Positions 23,974-35,761 of a stretch of 64,000 bases of DNA are shown piece by piece. Position 1 is the first letter of the stretch, and the number at the start of each line of letters is the position of its first letter. The DNA lies in NCBI RefSeq assembly GCF_001886855.1, contig NZ_CP013197.1, positions 186,001-250,000 of the forward strand, written 5' to 3'. The DNA is from Spiroplasma citri. Its GTDB lineage: Bacteria > Bacillota_I > Bacilli_A > Mycoplasmatales > Mycoplasmataceae. A model generated the notes under the pieces. It did no database searches and had not been told where the DNA came from. It saw nothing but the letters and a program-made list of their open reading frames with translations. The position numbers and the translations under genes were made by a program.

Positions 23974-24327
23974 TTGAAATGGAAACAAGATATGAAAAGA
24001 ATTTTTAATTTATTATTTACTACAACAACATTTTTTGAAGCTATTCCAAATTTACTGGGTAATAATTCAAATGAAATTCAAGAACAAATAACTATTTGGT
24101 TAGAAATGGATGAAACGGAGCGAAATCAATTATTGAATCATAGTATTGATGATTTAGAAATTACGCAACGTACACAAATTTGTTTAGAAAAAGCAAAAAT
24201 TTATAGATTATCTGATTTAGTTTCAAAAACAGAAAATGAAATTAAAAATATTAAAAATTTAGGAGAAAAATCATTAACAGAAATTAAAGAAAAAATGCAT
24301 GAGTTAGGTTTACACTTTCGACATTAA
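23974..24327 (+). CDS. Free-standing RNA polymerase alpha-CTD-like protein
   Basis: A 117-aa protein whose last 65 residues match the C-terminal domain of the RNA polymerase alpha subunit. The SIDDLE start, an R...CL..A.I helix, the LVSKTE..I..I.NLG helix-hairpin-helix and the final SL.EIKEKM..LGL are all in order. The N-terminal 50 residues do not resemble the alpha NTD. It is therefore not rpoA but a small protein carrying an alpha-CTD fold, possibly a DNA- or factor-binding adaptor. ATG 23974 or ATG 23992 may be the start. It stands alone between dnaI and gap. Confidence 0.75.
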   Translation: MKWKQDMKRIFNLLFTTTTFFEAIPNLLGNNSNEIQEQITIWLEMDETERNQLLNHSIDDLEITQRTQICLEKAKIYRLSDLVSKTENEIKNIKNLGEKSLTEIKEKMHELGLHFRH

Positions 24328-24709
24328 ATTGGGAGATAGAAAAAACGAAATATTATAAATTATAAATACAAGTGTAATATTTTTATAATTATAATGTAAG
24401 TCATAAAATTACGGATGTAAAAGTTATTAATGAAGATTAATAACTTTAGACAATATTTGTTAGTTTAATAATAAAATATTACGTAGGATATAAAAATAGT
24501 TTTAATTAGTATTGTAAGCAATTAACAAGTTCAAGTTTTTCCTTAATAAAGTATTTGAAATAAAGCATCCTATCAATAAGATAACCTTTATTTGGATATT
24601 TTCTAATTTTCTTGCAAATTAGGCCTATAGGTTGTAAAATATATAATAAGTATGCAATGTTTTTATTGCAGACTAAGAGTATTAAATATATGTAGAGGAG
24701 AAAAAGTAG
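24328..24709. other. 382-bp gene-free region before gap
   Basis: No ORF or known RNA is apparent. It holds a perfect 12-bp stem with a GAAG loop (24420-24447). A second, imperfect nested hairpin has 8 bp outer arms (24558-24565 with 24586-24593) and 4 bp inner arms (24571-24574 with 24580-24583). A TATAAT at 24642-24647 lies upstream of gap. The first hairpin lacks a T-run, so it may be a weak terminator or an RNA structure. Confidence 0.5.
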
Positions 24710-25708
<999 letters not shown>

Positions 25709-25720
25709 TTTAAAATATAC

Positions 25721-25752
25721 AAAACACTAAAAAATATTTTAGTGTTTTTTTA
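25721..25752 (+). terminator. Terminator after gap
   Basis: A perfect 12-bp stem (25721-25732 with 25737-25748), AATA loop and T-run, 12 bases after the gap stop codon. Confidence 0.9.
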
Positions 25753-25862
25753 TTTTTCTAAAAAAGATATTTCTTATGCTATGATGTTTATATAAGAATT
25801 AATCTTATAAAAATAATCTAGAAAACTATCGTTACTATCGCTGGTTTATTTACGAGTTGATA

Positions 25863-26291
25863 ATGGAGACAATTAAAGCAATTAAGGAGAGCAAAAAAAT
25901 CAAAAATCCTATTTTAGAAAAGCATTTTAGTAATATTCGTGATCAACTAAAGTTAGTTTTAAATACAGAAAAAATTAATGATTCAACTCCAATTCAATTA
26001 TTATATGATAATGTTCTTTTAATTCGGAATAATGGCCGTGTTATTACTGATGAAGATTTTACATATCGTTTAGAATTAGTCTTGGCTGATACTTATAAAA
26101 CACTGTCATTACTAATTGATTCATTATTACAAAATGCTAAAACATTGGCTTTTAGTTATTTTAAAGAAAAATTAGATATTAAAGAATGACACGATAATTT
26201 ATATGCTGATGCTGTTCAAATATTGAAAGAAAAATATTCTGATAAACTAATGCAAATAGATTTTATTTTATTATTTTTACAAAGGCATTAA
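25863..26291 (+). CDS. Hypothetical protein
   Basis: A 142-aa frame from ATG 25863 (or TTG 25857) to TAA 26289-26291, through one TGA-Trp at 26187. No strong ribosome site is visible. It is Lys/Leu-rich and mainly helical, without signal peptide or membrane segments, and I do not recognise the family. It stands between gap and metG. Confidence 0.55.
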
Positions 26292-26375
26292 TTACCTTTT
26301 AAAAACCCTTATTTTATTGGTAAAAATACGATATAATTTATATTGTTAAACATATAACAATGAGAGGGATATATT

Positions 26376-27956
26376 ATGAGTCAAAACAAGAAATTATTTT
26401 ATGTTACAACCCCAATTTATTATCCAAGCGCACAATTACATATTGGACATGCATATACCACGACATTAGCTGATATTCTTAATCGTTATAAAAAAATGGC
26501 TGGCTATGAAACTTTCTTTTTAACAGGTAGCGATGAACATGGTGAAAAAATTGAAAAGAAAGCAAAAACTGCGGGAATAACGCCATATCAATTTATAACA
26601 ATGATTGTTGATAATTTTAAATTATTATGAAATAAATTAGGAATTGAATATTCAAAGTTTATTCGTACCACTGATAAAGAACATGAAGTTGGAGTCCAAA
26701 AGATTTTTAGTAAATTATATAATAATGGGGATATTTACTTAGGAGAGTATGAAGGTTTGTATTGTGTTAGTTGTGAAGAATTTTTAACTGAAGCACAAAT
26801 TGATAAGATAACAAACCAATGTTTAGTTTGTGGTAATAAGCCACAAAAAGTAAAAGAAGAAACATATTTCTTCAAAGTCTCAAAATATAGTCAATTTTTA
26901 ATTAATTATTATAATAATCACCCCGGTTTTATTGAGCCAGAAGCAAGAAAAAATGAAATGTTAAATAATTTTATTTTACCGGGCTTAACTGATTTATCTG
27001 TTACTAGAACAACTTTTTCTTGGGGAATTAAAACATTAGAAAATGATAAACACATTATTTATGTTTGAATTGATGCCTTATCAAATTATTTAACAGCATT
27101 AGGTTATTTGTCAAATGATGATGCATTGTTTAATAAATTTTGAAATAATCCGGATGTTGAAATTTTACAATTATTAGGAAAAGAAATTGCTCGGTTTCAC
27201 ACTATTTATTGACCAAGTATGTTAGAAAGTTTAGGATTACGGCAACCTAATAAACTTTTATCGCATGGTTGAATTTTATTTAAAGATACTAAAATGAGTA
27301 AATCAATTGGAAATGTTGTTGATCCATTATATTTAATTGATAAATATGGGCGTGATACATTACGGTTTTATTTAGGATATGAAATTCCAACTGAAAATGA
27401 TGGTAAATTTTCTTATGAAATGTTTTTAGAATCATACAATGCTCATTTAGTCAACAATATCGGGAACTTGGTATCACGAGTAAGTAATATGATTAGCAAA
27501 TATTTTAATGGACAGTTAGTAAAACAACAACAATTGGATAATGTATTAATTGAAAGTTGTGTTCAAGCGGTGCAAAATTATCAACAAGCAATGGATGCTT
27601 ATCAAATTTCAGAAGGATTAAGCATGATTTTAGAACTATGTAATAAGGCGAATAAATATATTGAAGAAAATAAACCTTGGGAATTAGAAAAAAACAAAAA
27701 TATGGAGCAATTACATGAAACTTTAGCAAGTTTAGCTTATACTATTATCGTTAGCGCCTTTTTATTGCAGCCAGTTTTAGTTGATAATGCCCAAAAGATT
27801 GCCGATTATTTTAATGTTAATTTAACTAATTTAACATTTAAAACAATTTTAATGCAAGAAATCATATATAATAAAACGATAGAGAAAAAAGAAAACTTAT
27901 TTAATCGTGTTAATGTAGAACAAGAATTAAAACAAATTGAAACAGAATTAAATTAA
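26376..27956 (+). CDS. metG: Methionyl-tRNA synthetase
   Basis: Class I synthetase charging tRNA-Met, 526 aa. The HIGH box (HIGHAYTT) is near residue 22, a CxxC...CxxC zinc knuckle near residues 128-152, and the KMSKS loop (KMSKSIGN) near residue 306. Six TGA codons read as Trp. There is no C-terminal tRNA-binding (Trbp111-like) extension. TATAAT about 45 bases upstream and GAGAGGGA before ATG 26376. Confidence 0.96.
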
Positions 27957-27983
27957 TATAAAAGTAATAAAGGAGGGAGTTTA

Positions 27984-29864
27984 ATGAAAAAATATGATGT
28001 AATTGTAATTGGTGCTGGTCATGCTGGAGTTGAAGCAAGTTTAGCTGCAGCAAGAATGCAGAAGAAAACATTATTAGTTACTTTGCATAAAGATAAAATT
28101 GCATTAATGCCATGTAATCCCTCAATTGGTGGTCCAGCGAAAGGGATTGTTGTTCGTGAAATTGACGCCATCGGTGGTGAAATGGCAAAAGCAGCTGATG
28201 CAACAGCTTTGCAAATGAAATTATTAAATTCTTCGCGAGGGCCTGCTGTATGAGCTTTACGTGCTCAATCAGATAAAATTCAATATGCAAAATATATGCA
28301 AAAAGTAATTGAAAAGCAAGATAATTTAGATTTATATGAAGGAGCAGTTCAATCCTTATTGGTTGATGATGATAATAATTGTTATGGGGTAATGTTAAAA
28401 GACCAAACACAATTTTTTGCCAAAAAAGTTATTTTAACAACAGGAACATATATGCAATCTTTAGTGTTACAAGGAATGACAAAAAAAGCAGAAGGACCTG
28501 ATGGCGATATTACAACAGCAGGGTTATCAACGCAGTTAAAACATTTAGGGTTTGAATTATTTCGCCTAAAAACTGGCACACCAGCACGAGTTCTTAATAC
28601 TTCAATTGATTATAGCAAAGCACAACCAGAACCAGGAAGTGATTTGCAACTAGCCTTTTCTTATTCAACAAAAACATTTACACCGTTAGAAGAGCAAGAA
28701 TTATGTTGATTAATTCATTCAACACCAAAAACACATAGTATTGTGCAAAACAATTTAACAGCATCAGCAATGTACTCTGGGAATGTAAAAGGAACGGGAC
28801 CACGTTATTGTCCAAGTTTTGAGGATAAAATTGTGCGCTTTGCTGATAAACCACGTCATCAAATATTTTTAGAACCAGAATCAAAGAGTTTAAATACAAT
28901 TTATGTTCAAGGGTTTTCAACTTCAATGCCAATTGATGTACAAGAAAAGATGCTCCGTTCCTTGCCTGGATTCGAAAATGTTGAAGTTTTAAAATGAGCT
29001 TATGCAATTGAATATGATGCGGTTGTACCAACACAGTTAAAACATACATTAGAAACAAAAAAAATTAAAAATTTATATACAGCAGGTCAAATCAATGGAA
29101 CAAGTGGATATGAAGAAGCTGCTTGTCAAGGTTTAATGGCTGGAATTAATGCTGTTTTAAGTATTGATCAAAAAGAACCTTTCATTTTACGTCGTGATCA
29201 AGCTTATATTGGAGTATTAATTGATGATTTAATTACAAAAGGAACGGAAGAACCTTATCGTTTATTAACTTCCCGTGCCGAATATCGCTTATTATTGCGG
29301 AATGATAATTCTGAAGAACGGTTAAAAAATTATGCTTATCAATTAGGTTTAATTGATCAAAAAAGTTGAACAGAATATCAAAATAATGTGCAAAGTTATA
29401 ATGAAGTAATGCAATTATTAAAAGAAACTTATTTCACGGCAAAATCACCATTAATTCAAAAGTTAGATAACTTAGGTGTTACCAAGATTACAGAACGCAT
29501 TTCTGGTTATAATTTATTAAAACGACCAAATATTGAGTTAAAATATTTAGAGGATGAGTTACCACCGTTAAATAATTTAAAATCATTTTTAAAACAAAAC
29601 TTATTAATTAATATTCGCTTTGAAGGATATATAAAAAAAGAACAAGAAATTGCTTTAAAAACAATTAAGTTGGAAAATAAATTAATTCCGGCTAATTTAA
29701 ATTATGACTTAGTAGATAACTTAGCACTTGAAGCACGAGAAAAATTTAAAAAGATTCGACCAATTTCAATTGGTCAAGCAAATCGAATTTCAGGAATCAA
29801 TCCAGCTGATATTCAAATGCTTTTGTTTCATTTAAAAAAAAGGGAATTGGATGCAAATAGATAA
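27984..29864 (+). CDS. mnmG: tRNA uridine-5-carboxymethylaminomethyl modification enzyme
   Basis: MnmG (GidA), the FAD protein that with MnmE modifies the wobble uridine of several tRNAs. The 626-aa protein has the N-terminal GAGHAGVEA dinucleotide motif, the [12 protein letters not shown] signature near residue 40, and a C-terminal helical MnmE-binding domain. TGA-Trp codons at three positions. AAAGGAGGG precedes ATG 27984. In mollicutes, efficient wobble modification matters for the decoding of AT-rich genes. Confidence 0.96.
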
Positions 29865-29875
29865 GAGGGTGAAGT

Positions 29876-31213
29876 ATGAAATTATATAATACTTTGACTC
29901 GTAATTTTACAGATTATAGTCAAACAAAAAAAATTAATATTTATGGTTGTGGACCAACTGTCTATAATTACATTCATATTGGTAATGCTCGCGCAATTAT
30001 TACTGTTGATTTATTAGTTAGTTTTTTACAATTTCAACAAATTGAGGTTAATTATATTCAAAATTATACGGATATTGATGATAAGATTATTGCTAAAGCA
30101 GCAGCAGAACATAAAACTGAACAAGAGATTGCAGAATTTTATATTAAAGCTTTTGAAGAAGATGTTTTTAATTTAAATGTTAGAACACCAACTAAGTGAG
30201 TACGAGTAACAGACCATGTTAAAGATATTGTTACTTTTATTCAAAAATTAGTTAAAATTAATGCTGCATATGAAGTTAATGGTAGTGTATATTTTGATAT
30301 TGCAAAATATCAAACACAATATGGACAATTAGCTAATAAAAAAATTTCAGAATTAGAAGCTAATGCTCGAATTGAGCATGATGCTAACAAACATAGTCAA
30401 TATGACTTTGCATTATGAAAGCAAACAACAGAAGGGATTTCTTTCCCCTTTTATGATCAAAAAGGTAAATTATATCAAGGTCGTCCAGGATGACATACTG
30501 AATGTGCTGTCTTAATTGATAAATTTTTTCATAAAGAAACAATTGACATTCATGCCGGAGGAATTGATTTAGTTTTTCCTCATCATGAAAATGAACGAAT
30601 TCAATTTTTCGCAAAAAATAATAAGGAAATCGCAAAAATTTGAATGCATAATGGGCATTTAAATGTTGCTGATAAAAAAATGAGTAAATCTTTAAATAAT
30701 ACTATTTTAGTTCGTGATTTTATTAAATTATATGGGGCAAATACATTACGTTACTTATTATATGCAACTAATTATACACAACCATTAAATGTAACAGAAA
30801 CTTTAATTATTAGTGCGCAAGGTGAAACAGAAAAGATTTTTAAAGTGTTAAAAGCAATAAATTTATATTTAGTTGAATATGATTTAAATTATAATTTAAC
30901 ACAACATGGCCACAATGTTAAGGAAGTCCTTGCTGAGTTAGCAAATAATTTGAATAGCCCGAATGTTTTAAATATTATTAGTAAAATGACTAAAATTATT
31001 AATACTCAATTACGTGACAAAAAACTTAATTTACAACTTGCTAGTGATTTTTATAATATTATTTTTAATATTATGAATTTTAATTTTAAATTACCATTAA
31101 TTAGTAGTGAAATTCGTAAATATTTATTAGAATGAATTAAGTCAAAAAATAATAAGGATTTTGTCAAAGCAGATGAACTTCGTAAGGTTTTAGTAGAAAA
31201 AGATATTTTGTAA
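29876..31213 (+). CDS. cysS: Cysteinyl-tRNA synthetase
   Basis: Class I synthetase, 445 aa. [17 protein letters not shown] holds the zinc-binding Cys and the HIGH-like motif near residues 25-40. The HAGGIDL..PHHENE zinc site lies near residue 225, and KMSKSLNN near residue 265. It starts 11 bases after mnmG behind GAGGGTGAAG. Confidence 0.95.
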
Positions 31214-31217
31214 CATA

Positions 31218-32530
31218 ATGAAACAAAAAGAAATTAATGTTATTGGCGCTGGGTTAGCAGGCTGTGAAATTGCTTACCAGTTAGCAAAACTTGGTTTAAA
31301 AGTAAAATTATATGAAGCAAAAACATTATTTAAAAATCCAGTTCAAAAATTAGATACATTTGCAGAATTAGTTTGTTCTAATTCTTTTCGTAGTGTTTCG
31401 AAAGAAAATGCAATTGGTATTTTAAAAGAAGAGTTAAAATTATTAGATTCTTTAATTTTAAAAACAGCTTATGATGTCCAAATTACTGCTGATGATGCGC
31501 TTAGTGTTGACCGCGAGTTATTTTCACAAAAAGTTACAGCAACTTTAATAAATCATCCTAATATTAATATTATTTATGATGAATTTATTAAAATAGATCC
31601 AAAACAAATTACCATTATTGCTGTTGGACCATTAGTAACAGCAAATTTTGCTTTTGAACTTAAGAAGTTAATTGGGTAAGAAAGCATTGTGTTATTATGA
31701 TGGTTCAGCTCCAATTATAACAAAAGCTGGAATTGTTTTTTCAAAAGCATATTATGGCGCACGACACTCAGAACAAAAAGATTATATTATTTGTCCATTA
31801 ACAGAAGATGAATTTAATCAATTAGTTACCGAATTAGTAAAAGCAAAACGAGTACCTATTGCAGATTTTGAAAAATATTTTAAAGGTTATCAACCAATTG
31901 AGATTATGGCACAAACATCACGAAAAATTCTTTTGAATGGTCCAATGAGTAGTAATCATTTAATAGGCAAAAATGGTAAGCAACCGTTTGAGGTGGTTCA
32001 ATTACGACAAGATAATGTAATTGATAGTTTATATAATTTAGTAGGCTGACAGACAAATCTAACGTGACCAGAACAAAAACGAATTATTAAACAATTTATT
32101 CCAGGGTTAGCAAAAGTAGATATTGTTCGATATGGAGTTTTACATAAAAATAATTATATTAATTCTCCAAAAGTTTTAAATCAATTTTTACAATATAAAC
32201 AAAATAATATTTTTTTTTGCTGGTCAAATTATTGGTGTAGAAGGTTATTTAGAATCAGCGGCAGCAGGATTATTATATGCCTTAAATGTCTATCAATATG
32301 TAATGGATTTACCATTAATTAAATTTCCTTCAGAAACTATGCTAGTAGCATTAGTTAACTATGTTACAAATCCAAAACAACGAGATTTAAAACCGATGAA
32401 AGCAAATATTGGCATCGTGCCAACTTTAACAACTAAATTCAAAAGTAAAACAGAGAAAAATTTAGCAATTTATTCTCGAACAATAAAAAAATTAAAAGAA
32501 ACTATTAAAAAATATCAAATTAAATTATAA
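31218..32530 (+). pseudogene. trmFO: tRNA (uracil-54-C5) methyltransferase, two frameshifts
   Basis: Folate- and FAD-dependent TrmFO, which makes ribothymidine 54 in the T-loop of tRNA. The FAD motif GAGLAGCE, the VCSNSFRS segment, the central YYDGSAP motif and the C-terminal AAAGLLYA region are all present but in three frames. The first break is an extra G in GGGTAAG near 31675. The second is a T9 tract near 32210-32218 where T8 is needed. With both corrected it reads as one protein of about 436 aa. Real decay, slippage or sequencing error in homopolymers are all possible. Confidence 0.85.
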
Positions 32531-32591
32531 TACTTATAAAGAAATTTATTAATATTGGTTATGGATAATAAAACAGGAAAAGGAAGAAAAT

Positions 32592-33326
32592 ATGCAAGAA
32601 TATATATACATTTATGGAATTAATCCTGTTGTGGAATCATTATTAAATCCAGCAGTGAAAATTAATAAACTTTATTTATTACCACAAGGGAAAAATAATG
32701 ATTATTATTTAAAACTAGCTAAAAGTCGTCAACTTAAGGTTGTATTTTGTTCAGCAGTTGAAATGACAACGCTTGTACAAACTAGTAAGCATCAAAGTTT
32801 GATATTAGAAATTTGTAAACCACAAAATTATTCATTAGCTTCGATAACAACAAAAGCATTACAAAATAAACATCCATTTTTATTAGTTCTTGATCAAATT
32901 TCTGACCCACATAATTTTGGTGCAATTTTGCGAACTTGTGATTTGTTTAATGTTGATGGGGTTATTATTTTAGATAAACGACAAGTTGATATTAATGCTA
33001 CTGTTGCCAAAACATCTGCCGGTGCTTTTAATTATGTTCCAGTTTGTCGAGTAAATAATTTAACTAATGCAATTGAATATTTAAAAAAACAAGGGTTTTG
33101 AATCTATGCAACAAGTTTAAACACAAAAGCACAAAATGTAAGTGAATTAAAATATGATATCCCAATTTGTCTAATCGTCGGTAATGAAGGAACAGGAATT
33201 AGTGCAAAATTATTAAAGCATGCTGATTTTAATATTTATATTCCAACAGCAGGTCATCTTGATTCTTTAAATGTATCGGTTGCTAGTGCTATTTTAATTT
33301 ATCAAATTAAAATGTTGCAACAATAG
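32592..33326 (+). CDS. rlmB: 23S rRNA 2'-O-methyltransferase, TrmH/SpoU family
   Basis: A 244-aa SPOUT methyltransferase. The N-terminal substrate-binding domain (YGINPVVESL) is followed by motif 1 (DPHNFGAILRT), motif 2 (VGNEGTGIS) and motif 3 (IPTAGHLDSLNVSVA), which form the knotted SAM site. Gm2251-type (RlmB) specificity is likely from order: in Bacillus this gene sits between cysS and sigH, as here. One TGA-Trp. Confidence 0.9.
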
Positions 33327-33345
33327 AATTTAATTTAGAAAGGAT

Positions 33346-33779
33346 TTGACTATTGTTACGATGAATGAATATGAATTACTTTATTTATTTCAAGAAGGTC
33401 ATAATAAGACAGCATTATTTAGTTTATATAAATTTTATGCGCCCTTTCTAGAAAATGTTAAGCGACGAGCTTTTTATAAGTATTTTGGGTTACCAATTGA
33501 ATTAGCTGATTTAGAAAGTTTAAAATATTTTTCAGTATTAGAAAGTGCCAAAAAGATGATAATTTTTCTAATAAAATGGCTTGTTTTGATGAACAAAAAC
33601 AAATTATTAAAATATTTTATCAACGATTGTCGCCCTTAGAAAAAGAAGTATTTCGATTATGGTTTGCTGGTGAAAATATTTATAATATTCATCAGTTATT
33701 AGGGTTGAATTATTGCCAAGTTGATAATGCAATGCAACGAATTATGCAAAAAACAAGAGATTTTTATAAAAATAGTTAA
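33346..33779 (+). pseudogene. SigH-position sigma-70-like factor, frameshifted
   Basis: Two overlapping frames make one protein. The N-terminal part (from about 33346) resembles sigma region 2. The C-terminal part (33576-33779) has a region 4-like pattern (LSPLEKEVFRLWFAG..IY.I...LG). A missing base in the A5 tract near 33553 separates them. The location, directly before rpmG-secE-nusG and after rlmB, is the sigH position in Bacillus. The start is unclear: TTG 33346 is 1 base from AGAAAGGA, an ATT at 33352 is better spaced, and ATG 33361 is far. Probably a decayed alternative sigma factor. Confidence 0.6.
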
Positions 33780-33832
33780 TTAAGTATATGAATATTGTTA
33801 TTAATATACTATAATTAGTTATGGTGAATATT

Positions 33833-33982
33833 ATGCGCGAAAAGATTATATTAGTATGTTCCGAATGTTTAAATCGAAACTATACAACATTTAAAAACAA
33901 GATGGCACAGAAAGAACGATTAGAAATAAATAAGTTTTGTAAAACATGTAATAAACATACTAAACATAAAGAAACAAGGTAG
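33833..33982 (+). CDS. rpmG: 50S ribosomal protein L33
   Basis: A 49-aa L33 of the zinc-ribbon (C+) type: CSEC near residue 9 and CKTC near residue 36 form the metal site, with the conserved NY.T.KN segment between. GGTGAA precedes ATG 33833. It has the conserved location upstream of secE-nusG. Too short to be found by length-limited searches. Confidence 0.92.
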   Translation: MREKIILVCSECLNRNYTTFKNKMAQKERLEINKFCKTCNKHTKHKETR

Positions 33983-33991
33983 GTGTTTGCA

Positions 33992-34429
33992 ATGGAAAAA
34001 AATGAAAAATCAAAAAAGAAAATTAAAACTGTTTTAACAAAAGAAGAAAAAAAAGCGTTAAAAATTCAAAAGAAAAATGAAAAAGCAGCGCTAATTTTTC
34101 AGAAAAAAGCAAGTAAAACAGCACCAATTCAAGTTGGAACAAGAAAAATAAGCACAACACCAGAAGTTGATGAAAATGGTGAACCAATTAAAAAAGGTCT
34201 TTTTAAGCGTAAAAATTCAAATAAAAGTAAAAAAACAAATTGAAAATTAGCTTTTCGTGAATTTCCTGTCAAAATGGCAAAAGAAGTTACAAGAATTCGA
34301 TGAACAAGTAAGGGTAGTTTAGGGCGCAAGTTTTTAATCACAATTTTATTTATTATTGCTTTTGCGGTGTTTTATTTAGTATTAGATTTAGTTTTACATC
34401 ATTTATTAACTGTTGCTCGCATTATATAA
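33992..34429 (+). CDS. secE: Preprotein translocase subunit SecE
   Basis: A 145-aa protein. A long Lys-rich cytoplasmic N-terminal half is followed by the short conserved amphipathic helix (WKLAFREFP..MAKEVTRIRW, with TGA-Trp) and a single C-terminal membrane helix. SecE clamps SecY and is driven by SecA (6897). AGGTAGG sits 7 bases before ATG 33992; the in-frame GTG at 33983 is not preferred. Confidence 0.9.
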
Positions 34430-34459
34430 TTAATAAATAGGTTTAAAAGGAGTAAAGTA

Positions 34460-35113
34460 ATGTTAGGAAAAAACACAATAACAGATGAAATCATTGATAA
34501 TGATAAAAGTGAAGACAAAGAAACTTTAGAAGATATTACGAAGTATCCTGGAAAATGATATGTAATTAATTGTTATTCTGGGCATGAAGATCGTGTTCGT
34601 GATGACTTAATTCAGCGGGTAGAATCATTAAATATGAAAGATGTTGTTTTTGATATTAGAGTTATAAAAGAGACAGTTTCAGCCAAAAAAGGAGGAAAAC
34701 TAATAGAAAAAGAGAAAAATCTTTATCCAGGTTATATTTTTATTAATATGATTATGAATGATGAAGCTTGATATATTGTTCGGAACACAACAGGGGTTAC
34801 TGGATTTATTGGTTCATCAGGGCGAGGAACAAAACCTTTTCCTTTAACAGATCAAGAAGCAAGAACAATGCTTTCAAAATCATTGGCAGCTAAAAAAACA
34901 GCAACAAAGCAAGGAAAAAAAGTTAAAAAAGTATTTGTGGCAAACTTTGAAGTTAATGATTATGTTCGAATTTTATCAGGAACTTTTACTGAGATGGAAG
35001 GACAAGTAACAAAAATTGACACTTCAAAAGGGATTGCAATAGTAAATTTAGAAATGTTTGGTCGTTTGACACCTACTGAGGTTGAATTTGACCAATGTGA
35101 AAAAATTGGGTAG
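34460..35113 (+). CDS. nusG: Transcription termination/antitermination factor NusG
   Basis: A 217-aa protein with the NGN domain (KWYVINCYSGHEDRV start near residue 33, NTTGVTGFIGS near residue 110) and a C-terminal KOW domain (NDYVRILSGTFTEMEGQV). It binds RNA polymerase and couples transcription to translation and termination. AAAAGGAG lies before ATG 34460. It carries an acidic N-terminal extension of about 30 residues. A terminator follows directly. Confidence 0.95.
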
Positions 35114-35116
35114 GTT

Positions 35117-35155
35117 AGCATAGCAAATTAATATTAATTTTTGTTATGCTTTTTT
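35117..35155 (+). terminator. Terminator after nusG
   Basis: An 11-bp stem (35117-35127 with 35140-35150, one G-T pair), an AT-rich loop and a T-run at 35151-35155. The T-run is only 3 bases from the mpg start codon. Confidence 0.8.
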
Positions 35156-35158
35156 AAA

Positions 35159-35752
35159 ATGATAAATGTAAACCGTTTAACTGATGATACTTTTTTTATG
35201 CAAAATGCTGTTGTTGTTGCACGCGAATTATTAGGAAAATATTTAGTTCGAATTATTAATGGGAAAAAAATTGTTTGTAAAATTATTGAAACCGAAGCTT
35301 ATGATGGACCTGATGATGATGCTAATCATGGGTTTAACAATAACCGTAGTTCTCGTAATAAAACACTTTTTTGAAAAGGCGGTTTTGCACATGTTTTTCT
35401 AATTTACGGAATGTATTATTGCTTTAATATTGTTACTGATAAAACTGATTATCCAAGTGCAGTTTTATTACGCGCTGGTGAAATTATTATTGATGAAACA
35501 GTTCCTGGCTTTGTTTCAACACCACAGTTAGCAAATGGTCCTGGGAAGTTGTCACGCTATTTAAAAATTACTAAAGCTGATGATGGTCATGCCCTGCTAG
35601 AAAGTTCGGTTTTATATCTTGTCGAAGATATCGTTCTACCTACAATTGACATTACAACAACATCACGAGTCAACATTGAGTATGCAACAAATTTTAAATT
35701 AAAACCATATCGATTTTATATTACAGATCACAAGGCAGTTTCGAAAAAATAA
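35159..35752 (+). CDS. mpg: 3-methyladenine DNA glycosylase (AAG/MPG family)
   Basis: A 197-aa base-excision repair enzyme that removes alkylated purines. The family motifs ETEAYDGPDD (catalytic Glu) near residue 43, GM.YCFN near residue 86 and NGPGKL near residue 127 are clear. ATG 35159 is the natural start, directly behind the nusG terminator, and there is no ribosome site. It is either translated from a leaderless transcript or by read-through. One TGA-Trp at 35372. Confidence 0.88.
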
Positions 35753-35761
35753 GAGGTTAAA

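Noticed and set aside
28678-29058. Minus-strand ORF of 126 codons inside mnmG
   Set aside because: Antisense shadow of a well-conserved gene, with no ribosome site.
35141-35158. TTG 35141 as the mpg start
   Set aside because: It lies inside the nusG terminator stem. ATG 35159 gives the expected N-terminus.
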